Assembly (NCBI GenBank): GCA_040756735.1
Contig: JBFLYC010000002.1
Coordinates: 141,654 to 205,653, forward strand
Length of the DNA: 64,000 bases
Direction: 5' to 3'
Source of the DNA: JBFLYC01 sp040756735
GTDB lineage: Bacteria; Bacillota; DSM-16504; Desulfitibacterales; Desulfitibacteraceae
In this document: one piece after another, positions 44,542 to 51,319 of the stretch
How the letters are laid out: the number at the start of each line of letters is the position of its first letter
How positions within the stretch are numbered: the first letter of the stretch is position 1
Position numbers and translations under genes: made by a program
Notes under the pieces: generated by a model
What the model was told of the DNA's origin: nothing
The model's database searches: none
Seen by the model: the letters and a program-made list of their open reading frames with translations, nothing else

Positions 44542-45464
44542 TGGTTAACATGGCAGTTAATTTAGGCAGTTTATATTTGAAAAATCCAGTCACAGTGGCC
44601 TCTGGAACTTATGGTTTTGGCCTGGAGTATAAAGACTTTTATGCCCCTGACAAGCTAGGGGCTATATTTACCAAGGGAATAACCCTTCATAAAAGGATTG
44701 GCAATCCCCCGCCAAGATTGTGGGAAACCCCGTCGGGAATTCTCAACTCCATTGGCCTGGAGAATCCTGGTGTGGATGTTTTTATTAGAGATTACCTGCC
44801 GCAGATAAAAGACCTGGATACTGCCATTATTCCCAATATTTCCGGGAGCACAGTGGAAGAATACTGCCGGGTTGCAGAAAAGCTTGATGGCGAGGAAGGT
44901 ATTGCAGCTCTTGAAATTAACATATCCTGTCCTAATGTTAAAGAAGGGGGAATGGCTTTCGGGAGCTGCCCAAACACGGCCTCCAAAGTAGTCAAAGAAG
45001 TGCGCAGGGTAACAGGATTGCCCTTAATAGTTAAGTTGAGTCCTAATGTTACAGACATTGTGTCCGTTGCCAAGGCTGCAGAGGAAGAAGGCGCTGATGC
45101 CCTTTCTGTGATCAATACTCTGCTGGGGTTAGCCATTGATATACGCACTCAAAGGCCGGTTCTCGGCAATATTATGGGCGGGCTGTCAGGTCCGGCAGTG
45201 AAACCTGTGGCTGTTAGAATGGTCTGGCAGGTCAGCCAGGCAGTGAAAATCCCTGTAGTAGGTATGGGGGGAATTGCCGGTTGGCAGGATGCCGTGGAGT
45301 TTATGCTGGCAGGCGCTGCTGCAGTATGCATCGGAACTGCAAACTTTCCAAATCCCATGGTAGCTTTAGAAGTATTGGAAGGTATAGAAAAATACTGTAA
45401 AATCAATGATATAGATGACGTAGGAAAATTAACAGGGAAGGCGTGGAAGGAGATGGATAGATGA
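44541..45464 (+). CDS. pyrD: Dihydroorotate dehydrogenase, class 1B catalytic subunit
   Basis: FMN enzyme that oxidises dihydroorotate to orotate in complex with PyrK. About 307 residues: NPVTVASGTYGFG near 15, GNPPPRLWETPSGILNSIGL near 55, the catalytic-cysteine loop EINISCPNVKEGG near 130, LIVKLSPNVTDI and VGMGGIAGWQDAVEFMLAGA near 235. The ATG overlaps the pyrK stop (TGATG), with GAGGTGA upstream. Confidence 0.96.
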   Translation: MVNMAVNLGSLYLKNPVTVASGTYGFGLEYKDFYAPDKLGAIFTKGITLHKRIGNPPPRLWETPSGILNSIGLENPGVDVFIRDYLPQIKDLDTAIIPNISGSTVEEYCRVAEKLDGEEGIAALEINISCPNVKEGGMAFGSCPNTASKVVKEVRRVTGLPLIVKLSPNVTDIVSVAKAAEEEGADALSVINTLLGLAIDIRTQRPVLGNIMGGLSGPAVKPVAVRMVWQVSQAVKIPVVGMGGIAGWQDAVEFMLAGAAAVCIGTANFPNPMVALEVLEGIEKYCKINDIDDVGKLTGKAWKEMDR

Positions 45465-46177
45465 AAGCCAGAGATAAGCTCATTGTTGCCCTGGACTTTG
45501 ATGCCAGGGAAAAGGCTGTGGAAATGATCAATAGTTTGGAAGCCGAGGTAGACATCTACAAGGTGGGACTGGAGCTTTTTTTGGCGTCAAGGGGCCAGGT
45601 TGTTGATTACCTGCAGCAAAAGGGCAAAAAAGTATTCCTTGACCTGAAGTTCATGGATATACCCAACACCGTGGCGGGAGCTGCCAGGGAAGCAGCCAAA
45701 ATGGGAGTATTTATGTTTAACGTACATGTGCCGGGAGGCCTGCAGATGATGGTAAGCGCCAGGGAAGCAGTAGAGCAGGTTGTTTCAGGCGAACAGACCA
45801 GGCCGCTTCTTATTGGTGTCACAGTGCTTACCAGCTTAGACCAGCATGACTTGAGGCAGTTAGGGATTGTTCAGGATTTAAATGACCTGGTAATTACCAG
45901 GGCCACATTAGCCAGGGAAGCAGGTCTGGACGGTGTGGTGGCTTCCCCAAAAGAGGCAAGAGCTATCAGTGAGGCTTGTGGAAGTGAATTTCTTACAGTA
46001 TGCCCAGGGGTAAGGCCTGTGTGGGCTGCAGCAGGGGACCAGAAAAGAATCTTGACGCCCAAAGATGCCATTGCCCAGGGAGCGAGCTTTTTGGTTGTTG
46101 GGAGGCCGATAACGGGTTCACCTGATCCGGCTGAAGCAGCCAGGAAGGTATTAGCAGAGATGGAGGAGGGGTTTTAA
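45461..46177 (+). CDS. pyrF: Orotidine 5'-phosphate decarboxylase
   Basis: Last step of UMP synthesis (OMP to UMP + CO2). 238 residues, TIM barrel: IVALDFDAREKAV near 7, the catalytic charge tetrad FLDLKFMDIPNTV near 60, the MFNVHVPGG strand, TVCPGVRP near 180 and FLVVGRPITGS with the phosphate-binding Gly-Arg near 210. A 4-nt ATGA overlap with pyrD and direct abutment to pyrE show tight coupling. Confidence 0.96.
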   Translation: MKARDKLIVALDFDAREKAVEMINSLEAEVDIYKVGLELFLASRGQVVDYLQQKGKKVFLDLKFMDIPNTVAGAAREAAKMGVFMFNVHVPGGLQMMVSAREAVEQVVSGEQTRPLLIGVTVLTSLDQHDLRQLGIVQDLNDLVITRATLAREAGLDGVVASPKEARAISEACGSEFLTVCPGVRPVWAAAGDQKRILTPKDAIAQGASFLVVGRPITGSPDPAEAARKVLAEMEEGF

Positions 46178-46750
46178 ATGCTTACCAGGGAAGAAATCAT
46201 TGAAATACTTGAAAGGACTAATTCATTAAAAACAGGACACTTCATCCTGAGTTCCGGGCTGCACAGCAGCAGATATGTGCAGTGCGCCCTGGTTTTAAGC
46301 TATCCCTGGGAGGCTGAGAAGCTCTGCAGGGACCTGGCAGAGAAGTTTTCTGGAATGGATATAGACATTGTAGTGGGACCGGCCCTTGGCGGTGTGGTTG
46401 TCGCCTACGAATTGGCCAGGGCTTTAAATGTACAGGGTATCTTTTCAGAACGCCAGGATGGAAAAATGGCCTTGAGGAGAGGATTTGAAATTAAAGCCGG
46501 GCAGAAGGTTCTGGTAGTAGAAGATGTGGTTACCACGGGAGGCTCTGCCAAGGAAGTGATTGAGCTGGTAAAGGAAGCAGGTGGCGAAGTGGCAGCAGTT
46601 GCCTCGATTATAGACCGCAGTGGAGGACAGGCTGACTTTGGAGTGCCTTTTAAGTCCCTCCTTGAGCTTGATATACCTACATATAAGCCGGAGGTATGCC
46701 CCTTATGCAAGGAAGGCAGCCTTGCTGAAAAACCAGGCAGCCGCAAGTAA
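46178..46750 (+). CDS. pyrE: Orotate phosphoribosyltransferase
   Basis: Joins orotate to PRPP to give OMP, upstream of PyrF in the pathway. 190 residues with GHFILSSGLHSSRYVQC near 20, GPALGGVVVAYELARAL near 67, the PRPP-binding motif VLVVEDVVTTGGSAKEV near 110 and a C-terminal Cys pair CPLCKEG. The ATG immediately follows the pyrF stop, with GGAGGAGGGG as ribosome site. Last gene of the operon; a large hairpin follows. Confidence 0.96.
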   Translation: MLTREEIIEILERTNSLKTGHFILSSGLHSSRYVQCALVLSYPWEAEKLCRDLAEKFSGMDIDIVVGPALGGVVVAYELARALNVQGIFSERQDGKMALRRGFEIKAGQKVLVVEDVVTTGGSAKEVIELVKEAGGEVAAVASIIDRSGGQADFGVPFKSLLELDIPTYKPEVCPLCKEGSLAEKPGSRK

Positions 46751-46796
46751 TAATGCATTACCAAGGATATGCGAGATTAAGCATGTTTATGAGAGC

Positions 46797-46819
46797 AGGG
46801 CAGGGATATTCCCTGCCCT
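46797..46819. terminator. Perfect hairpin between convergent pyrE and amidohydrolase genes
   Basis: AGGGCAGGGA and TCCCTGCCCT pair perfectly with a TAT loop. There is no T-run on either side, so termination may need a factor or act by roadblock. The right arm overlaps the stop codon of the reverse-strand gene by two bases. Confidence 0.55.
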
Positions 46820-48419
46820 AAAGAACCTGCCCGTGTTTTCCCCCCACAAAAGTCCCCTCTTGAACTGCTACCTGTCCATCTACCAGCACATATTTTATAC
46901 CTTTAGGGGAAGCTGTTGGGTTGAGATAATCTTCAAAACCCATTATTTTGTTCAAGTCGAAGACAGCAATATCAGCTTTTTTCCCTTCCTGCAGGATACC
47001 CCTGTCTTTTAGCCCGAGCAGCCTGGCCGGCAGCAGCGTGGCCTTGTGGATGGCTTCTTCAATGGGCAGGATTTTTTTGTCCCTTACATACTTGCCTATA
47101 TATAAGGGGAAATTCCCGTACAATCTGGGGTGGGGCACTCCGGTTGGAATGCTGTCCGAACCTACCATCTGGTAAGGGGATCTCATAAGTTCTTCTATAT
47201 CCTGCTCAGAAAATATATCCAGCATGACTATGCCAACACCTCCTTGCTCTTCAACGAGCAGCCCGGCAGCAGCATCAACCGGATGAACACCCCACATGGA
47301 AGCTATTTCAGCAATGGTTTTTCCTTGTAAGCTTTTGTTTTGCTCCCTGTTTACAGATGTTATGATAATATTCTCCCAGCCTGTAATTGTGGCGTAATCA
47401 TCCCAACCCGCATATTTTAATTCTTTGTTCCCCAATTCTTCCTTAATTCTAGACAAGGTCTGCTTATTCTGCAGTCTTTCTACCATAGCTGCGGTACCTC
47501 CCTGGGTGGCCCATGGAGGCAGTAGTTGAGTAAGAAGAGTGCTTCCACCCAGATAAAAATGCTGGTCAAAGGTTATCTCCAAGCCTCTTTTGTTGGCTGC
47601 ATGGAGCAGGGGCAAGGTCTCTTCCGGTCTTTTACCCCAACCGTCTCGCTTATAAGAACGCATGTGTGAAACATGAAGCCTGGTGCCGGTTTCCAGGGCA
47701 ATCTTAATAACTTCTTCCATGGAGTCCAACATCATATGACTGTGATTTCTCAAGTGCACCATGATAATTCCTTGATGCTTTCCTACAGATGCAAACAGTT
47801 TTTTCATCTCTTCCCTTGTACTAAAAATACCGGGTAGATACTGAAGTCCAAGAGATAGGCCATAGGCGCCTGCCTCCATTGCCTCTTCAACCAGTTTCCC
47901 CATAGTATTTAGTTCCTCTACCGCAGGGGTCCTGTTTTCCAGGCCCATTACTTTTGCCCTAACAGCGCCATGGGTAACAAGGAAAGCATAGTTGTTTGCC
48001 AGTACCTGCCTGCTGGTATCATTGATGTAGTCCCTAAAGGTCTCCCAGTTCCATACTATGCCAGGGTCTCCTATGACCCCCCTTGCGTATTCCTTCCAAT
48101 CCTTATTTCTAGCTTCAAGGTAAGGGGCAGGGCCAATACCGCATTGTCCCGCCAGTTCAGTGGTAACTCCTTGCTTTAACTTAACTGATTGGAGCTTGTT
48201 ATCCATGAACGGCACAAGGTCATTGTGGCTGTGCACATCAATAAAGCCAGGGCAGACCATCATGCCTGAAGCATCTATTACATGTGCAGCGTTAAATGAG
48301 GTCAGCCTGTCCACAGCTTTAATTACCCCGTTGAGAATGGCTATATCCTTTTGGATGGGCCTGCAGCACCCTGTGCCATCGATTACAAGCCCGTTGCGAA
48401 TAATTACGTCAAAAAACAT
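46818..48419 (-). CDS. N-acyl-D-amino-acid deacylase family amidohydrolase
   Basis: A 533-residue metal-dependent amidohydrolase resembling D-aminoacylases and D-glutamate/D-aspartate deacylases. Features: FFDVIIRNGLVIDGTG at the start, metal ligands in PGFIDVHSHNDL near 60, TTELAGQCGIGPAP near 85, SLGLQYLPGIFST, HLRNHSHMMLDS, LHVSHMRSY near 240, VGSDSIPTGVPHPRLYG near 435 and KADIAVFDL near the end. Cytosolic. ATG after AAGGGG. It is convergent with the pyr operon; its substrate is not certain. Confidence 0.87.
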   Translation of the reverse strand: MFFDVIIRNGLVIDGTGCCRPIQKDIAILNGVIKAVDRLTSFNAAHVIDASGMMVCPGFIDVHSHNDLVPFMDNKLQSVKLKQGVTTELAGQCGIGPAPYLEARNKDWKEYARGVIGDPGIVWNWETFRDYINDTSRQVLANNYAFLVTHGAVRAKVMGLENRTPAVEELNTMGKLVEEAMEAGAYGLSLGLQYLPGIFSTREEMKKLFASVGKHQGIIMVHLRNHSHMMLDSMEEVIKIALETGTRLHVSHMRSYKRDGWGKRPEETLPLLHAANKRGLEITFDQHFYLGGSTLLTQLLPPWATQGGTAAMVERLQNKQTLSRIKEELGNKELKYAGWDDYATITGWENIIITSVNREQNKSLQGKTIAEIASMWGVHPVDAAAGLLVEEQGGVGIVMLDIFSEQDIEELMRSPYQMVGSDSIPTGVPHPRLYGNFPLYIGKYVRDKKILPIEEAIHKATLLPARLLGLKDRGILQEGKKADIAVFDLNKIMGFEDYLNPTASPKGIKYVLVDGQVAVQEGTFVGGKHGQVL

Positions 48420-48534
48420 TGGTAAGACCCCTTTTGTGTTGTATGTTTGGTTCAGAATCTAATTAGCTGTTAACTGAAAAATTTCCTGCTGAATGCTATA
48501 ATTGCTCCAAATGTACCGAAATTTACTTGGATCA

Positions 48535-48630
48535 CCATGCACATGTATCACTCCGCAATGTATGGCTCTGCATGCATCGGACAGCATGTATCACAGCATA
48601 TCGCTCTGCACGTGATCATGTATCGCTCCG
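48535..48630. repeat. Degenerate short tandem repeat upstream of smpB
   Basis: About six imperfect copies of a 12-16-nt unit like CATGTATCGCTCCGTA (ATGTATCACTCCGCA, ATGTATGGCTCTGC, ATGCATCGGACAGC, ATGTATCACAGC and so on) lie back to back just before the smpB promoter. Unit length varies. No protein is encoded. It is unrelated to the GGGGAC families. Confidence 0.6.
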
Positions 48631-48633
48631 TAA

Positions 48634-48662
48634 TTGACACAAGTGCATTGGGCATATATAAT
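48634..48662 (+). promoter_or_regulatory. Consensus sigma-A promoter of smpB
   Basis: Perfect TTGACA (48634-48639), 17-bp spacer, perfect TATAAT (48657-48662). About 80 nt before the smpB start. A strong constitutive promoter is expected. Confidence 0.85.
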
Positions 48663-48747
48663 GTTATGTGCCCAATACTTTAGCCCTGGGCGGCCTATGC
48701 TCTGTTGGTTAAGTATATTTGATTTTGCAGATGTGGGGTGTAAACAA

Positions 48748-49212
48748 ATGGCTGTCAGAAAGGTTATTACAGACAATAGAAAAGCAAGGCATGATTACTT
48801 TATTGAAGAAACCCATGAAGCAGGTATTGCACTGCAGGGTACGGAAGTTAAATCCATGAGGCTTGGCAGGGTAAACCTCAAAGACAGTTATGCCCACATT
48901 CAAAATGGGGAGCTTATCCTCTCTCATATGCATGTTAGTCCTTATGACAAGGCCAGCCATTTTAACCATGACCCGGTTCGGGACAGGAGACTACTCATGC
49001 ATAAAAAAGAAATTATGCGCTTGTGGGGCAAGACCCGAGAAAAGGGGCTGACCCTTGTACCGTTAAAACTCTATTTTAATGAAAAGAACAAGGTAAAGGT
49101 TGAGCTGGCGCTGGTCAAGGGCAAAAAACTCTATGACAAGCGCGAGGACATCGCCAAAAAGGATGCGGAGCGGCAAATCAGCAAGGCCATGAAAGAAAAG
49201 CAGAGGATGTAA
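48748..49212 (+). CDS. smpB: SsrA-binding protein SmpB
   Basis: Escorts tmRNA to stalled ribosomes for trans-translation. 154 residues: beta-barrel core with ARHDYFIEETHEAGIALQGT, EVKSMRLGRVNLKDSYAHI, the RRLLMHKKEI region and a basic C-terminal tail (KGKKLYDKREDIAKKDAERQ) that mimics mRNA in the ribosome channel. The ATG at 48748 follows GGGGTG; longer upstream frames read through the promoter. The tmRNA gene follows 172 bp downstream. Confidence 0.97.
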   Translation: MAVRKVITDNRKARHDYFIEETHEAGIALQGTEVKSMRLGRVNLKDSYAHIQNGELILSHMHVSPYDKASHFNHDPVRDRRLLMHKKEIMRLWGKTREKGLTLVPLKLYFNEKNKVKVELALVKGKKLYDKREDIAKKDAERQISKAMKEKQRM

Positions 49213-49346
49213 GCGCAGGACTTGCAAGGCCAAGATCAAGATATAGTTAAGGTAATATAAACCCATGAGCAGCAAGAGCAAGCAGCCTTAAATGTAAAAT
49301 TATGGATATTTGTTGGTCCGGTCTTTTAAAAGAGACCGAAATGTGC

Positions 49347-49352
49347 TATAAT
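49347..49352 (+). promoter_or_regulatory. ssrA: -10 element for ssrA
   Basis: A TATAAT hexamer preceded by TGC lies 32 nt before the mature tmRNA 5' end. A CGGTCT / AGACCG hairpin sits just upstream (about 49319-49338). No good -35 was found, so this may be an extended -10 promoter, or ssrA may be read from smpB. Confidence 0.5.
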
Positions 49353-49384
49353 ATATTTCCTACAACTGAATAATGCTTATACAT

Positions 49385-50042
49385 GGGGGCGTACTGGTTT
49401 CGACGGGGGATGTATGAGCAGGAGTAGCGAGTCGAGATCCCACTTGATCTCGTTAAACAGTGGAAAGCCAATTAACTGGCAAAGAAAATTACGCTCTAGC
49501 TGCTTAATTAGCAGCTCATCTGCCTTTCCTAAGCCTGTGGGGGAAGTGTCAGGTGTCAAATTAACAGGCTGCCCGATGATGACTTCTCGATAGTCAAAGG
49601 GGAGATCAATCGAGATAGCTGACCGCTGAGCCTGGCTGTAGGCGCAGCGAGGGGCGAAACTCCAAACTACAGTCTACACTCGTAGAAGCTCTTGTGGGTA
49701 CTCTTTCGGACAGGGGTTCGATCAATAAGGGTCGCCCTGGATGGCAACATTCAGGTGCAAACCTGGCTTACATCGGTGAAACCTAAGTGGCATACATTAA
49801 AAAGGCCATAAGGCAATACCGAGGGGTGTAAAAAGCCCTGTAGAGACTCAAGGTATAACCTGGTTTTAGATTAACCGGCAGGCCTTGGATGGAGAGTAGC
49901 CTGACCTTAATTGGGTCAAGCAAAATAGTGCTTTTCATAACACGCCAGGTACCCAAGTACACAATTGTGAGGTGCTTGGGTAAAGATATAGTCCATGCTG
50001 CAGGGAAACCTGCGGAAACAACATGTCCCCTCGCCTCCACCA
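49385..50042 (+). ncRNA. ssrA: tmRNA (SsrA), T-loop interrupted by a group I intron
   Basis: Trans-translation RNA. The 5' end GGGGGCGTACTGGTTTCGAC and the 3' end CGCCTCCACCA (CCA encoded, ends 50042) pair as the acceptor stem with one G-U. The tag frame starts at resume codon GGC (49478) and reads GKENYALAA then TAA (49505-49507); with the tRNA-borne Ala the tag is AGKENYALAA. The gene is about 300 nt too long because the T-loop is split after T49722. Joining to 50026 restores GGGGTTCGATTCCCC. Spliced length is 338 + 17 = 355 nt, the usual tmRNA size. SmpB is encoded upstream. Confidence 0.96.
49723..50025 (+). ncRNA. Group I self-splicing intron in the tmRNA T-loop
   Basis: A 303-nt insert lies exactly between T-arm halves. 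Group I features: the 5' exon ends in U and the intron ends in G; P1 forms between CGATC (49719-49723) and GGTCG (49730-49734) with the U-G wobble at the splice site; and the 3' region holds the conserved P7/J8-7 stretch AAGATATAGTCC (49983-49994), followed by a small GCAGG/CCTGC hairpin (P9-like). Internal segments CAGGTGCAAACCTG and ACATCGGTGAAACC fit P4-P6. No homing endonuclease is encoded. Subgroup not assigned. Splicing must precede tmRNA charging because the T arm is otherwise broken. Confidence 0.9.
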
Positions 50043-50067
50043 AATGTAAACAACAATTTTGATACAA

Positions 50068-50100
50068 TGAAAATCCCTTGATTTCAGGGGGTTTTCGTGT
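50068..50100 (+). terminator. Terminator of ssrA
   Basis: The stem GAAAATCCCT / AGGGGGTTTTC (one bulge) with a TGATTTC loop ends in GTTTTCGTGTTTT, 25 nt after the CCA end of tmRNA. Confidence 0.7.
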
Positions 50101-50144
50101 TTTCAGGGGCAAAATATGCAGCAAAAAAAGGCCGAATTTTCCCC

Positions 50145-50230
50145 TTTGCACACCCTTCTGCCAAAAAGTATGCACACCCCGGGTGCAAAATTATGAAGGG
50201 GTGTGCATTTTTTGGTTTGGGGTGTGCAAA
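50145..50230. repeat. Double nested palindrome of the GCACACCC motif
   Basis: The outer 11-bp arms TTTGCACACCC (50145-50155) and GGGTGTGCAAA (50220-50230) enclose inner 11-bp arms ATGCACACCCC (50170-50180) and GGGGTGTGCAT (50198-50208). The inner right arm runs into six T. The inner hairpin alone could terminate transcription; the nested structure suggests a small mobile or regulatory element at the left edge of the accessory region. Short frames through it are not credible genes. Confidence 0.7.
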
Positions 50231-50317
50231 CATTTTAGCAGAAATAAAAATGGTACCAATAGATAGAGCAAAGCCCTTATGATAAAATATGTAAAAAGAA
50301 AAGAGCAGGTGAGAAAG

Positions 50318-50507
50318 GTGAAGTACGTAAAGTGCCCAGCTGCGGCAGATATACCCTGGAGGCGGGCTTTCTTTTGATATTTGCGACAACTGCGGCTGGC
50401 AAAACGACCATATGCAAAAGGAAATCAATGATATTTTGATTGACAATCATCATAAAGAGAATTCCTTAACCGGGTGGGTTGAACAATTTATAAACAAATA
50501 TGGTTAG
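50318..50507 (+). pseudogene. CPCC-type zinc-ribbon protein, frameshifted
   Basis: Starting at a GTG after GAGAAAG, the pieces KYVKCP, SCGRYTLEAGF and DICDNCGWQNDHMQKEINDI lie in three successive frames and end at TAG 50507. Together they match small cysteine-rich CPCC-family proteins (CPxCG...DICxxCGW). Two indels (near 50336 and 50372) break it. Function unknown even in intact members. Confidence 0.55.
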
Positions 50508-50533
50508 AATTAGACGGGGAGAGGGGATTTAAA

Positions 50534-50902
50534 ATGGGCAGCAGCTATGGAATTAGTTGTAAAGAGTGTGATTATACAAAAAATTTCAGGATAGGGATTG
50601 GGATGATGTACAGCCCCTACAACCTTAGAGATTTTGACTCTAAATTTGCTTTACTCCCCAACCTCATCCGGCCAAAAAAGACCCTTGCACATATTAAAAA
50701 ACTGCTGGAAGAAGAAAATGCAGAAATTGCAGATGGTTATGGCCATGAAATATACCGTTGTCCGAAATGTGGGGAGTTCCATGGGCGATTCTATCTCCGC
50801 TTAGAATATGACGGCGGCAGTTATGAAGTGGAATACAAATGTCCAAAGTGCAAGGCCGGGTTAAAACTAATTGATTACGCTGTCTCGGAGATTGATGGCT
50901 GA
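50534..50902 (+). CDS. Hypothetical zinc-ribbon protein (122 residues)
   Basis: Not a recognised named family. Three Cys pairs are visible: CKEC near residue 9, CPKCGEFH near 75 and CPKCKAG near 103, typical of tandem zinc ribbons. The rest is hydrophilic, with no signal peptide. ATG after GGGGAGAGGGG, so translation is likely. It is flanked on both sides by decayed CPCC-type genes, suggesting a small cluster of related zinc-ribbon proteins. Confidence 0.75.
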   Translation: MGSSYGISCKECDYTKNFRIGIGMMYSPYNLRDFDSKFALLPNLIRPKKTLAHIKKLLEEENAEIADGYGHEIYRCPKCGEFHGRFYLRLEYDGGSYEVEYKCPKCKAGLKLIDYAVSEIDG

Positions 50903-50914
50903 CAGGAGAAAAAA

Positions 50915-50998
50915 ATCAATCTCGAAAATTATCCTTGTCCGAAATGTGGCAAGTATAGTCTATATGAGGGCGGGACTGTATTAATCTTATGGGATTAA
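50915..50998 (+). pseudogene. Second CPCC-type zinc-ribbon remnant
   Basis: After CAGGAG the frame reads KINLENYPCPKCGKYSLYEG and stops after GTVLILWD. The position where a start codon belongs is ATC, and the second CxxC half is missing. It is probably a truncated copy of the gene type seen at 50318. Confidence 0.4.
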
Positions 50999-51091
50999 AC
51001 TATAAGCTATATATTTTTTGGTATTGCCTTTATTCGTTTCTTCGTATATGTTAATATGTGGAAAACTATGTTTCTGCAAGGGGGTTATGTA

Positions 51092-51319
51092 ATGGAATAT
51101 ATAACAGCAAAGGAAGCAGCTGCAAAATGGGGCATTTCCCAAAGAAGAGTGCAGGTTCTCTGCGAGCAAAACAGAGTCGACGGTGCCAAGCGTCTTGGCT
51201 GGGCATGGGCAATTCCTAAAGATGCTCCAAAGCCAGCCGATGCTAGGCTTAAAAGAGAAAATGGACAAGAAGTCAAGATAATAAAGAGAAATACTAGATC
51301 AGGAGGAGTTAACCAGTGA
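51092..51319 (+). CDS. Small helix-turn-helix DNA-binding protein
   Basis: A 75-residue protein opening MEYITAKEAAAKWGISQRRV, a MerR/excisionase-like winged HTH, followed by QVLCEQNRVDGAKRLGWAWA and a basic tail. The ATG at 51092 is chosen because GCAAGGGGG precedes it; a longer frame from 51056 lacks a site. Its stop overlaps the next start by 4 nt (GTGA), so it is co-translated with the methyltransferase and may control this operon. Such HTH proteins are often linked to methyltransferase genes in Clostridia. Confidence 0.8.
   Translation: MEYITAKEAAAKWGISQRRVQVLCEQNRVDGAKRLGWAWAIPKDAPKPADARLKRENGQEVKIIKRNTRSGGVNQ

Noticed and set aside
49377..49559. Reverse-strand 60-residue frame over ssrA
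   Set aside because: It lies entirely on the structural RNA gene.
49723..50025. Homing endonuclease ORF inside the intron
   Set aside because: The intron is only 303 nt and no frame of meaningful length or LAGLIDADG/GIY-YIG motif is present.
50097..50282. Overlapping short frames on both strands after ssrA
   Set aside because: They run through the ssrA terminator and the nested palindrome; no ribosome site and low-complexity products.
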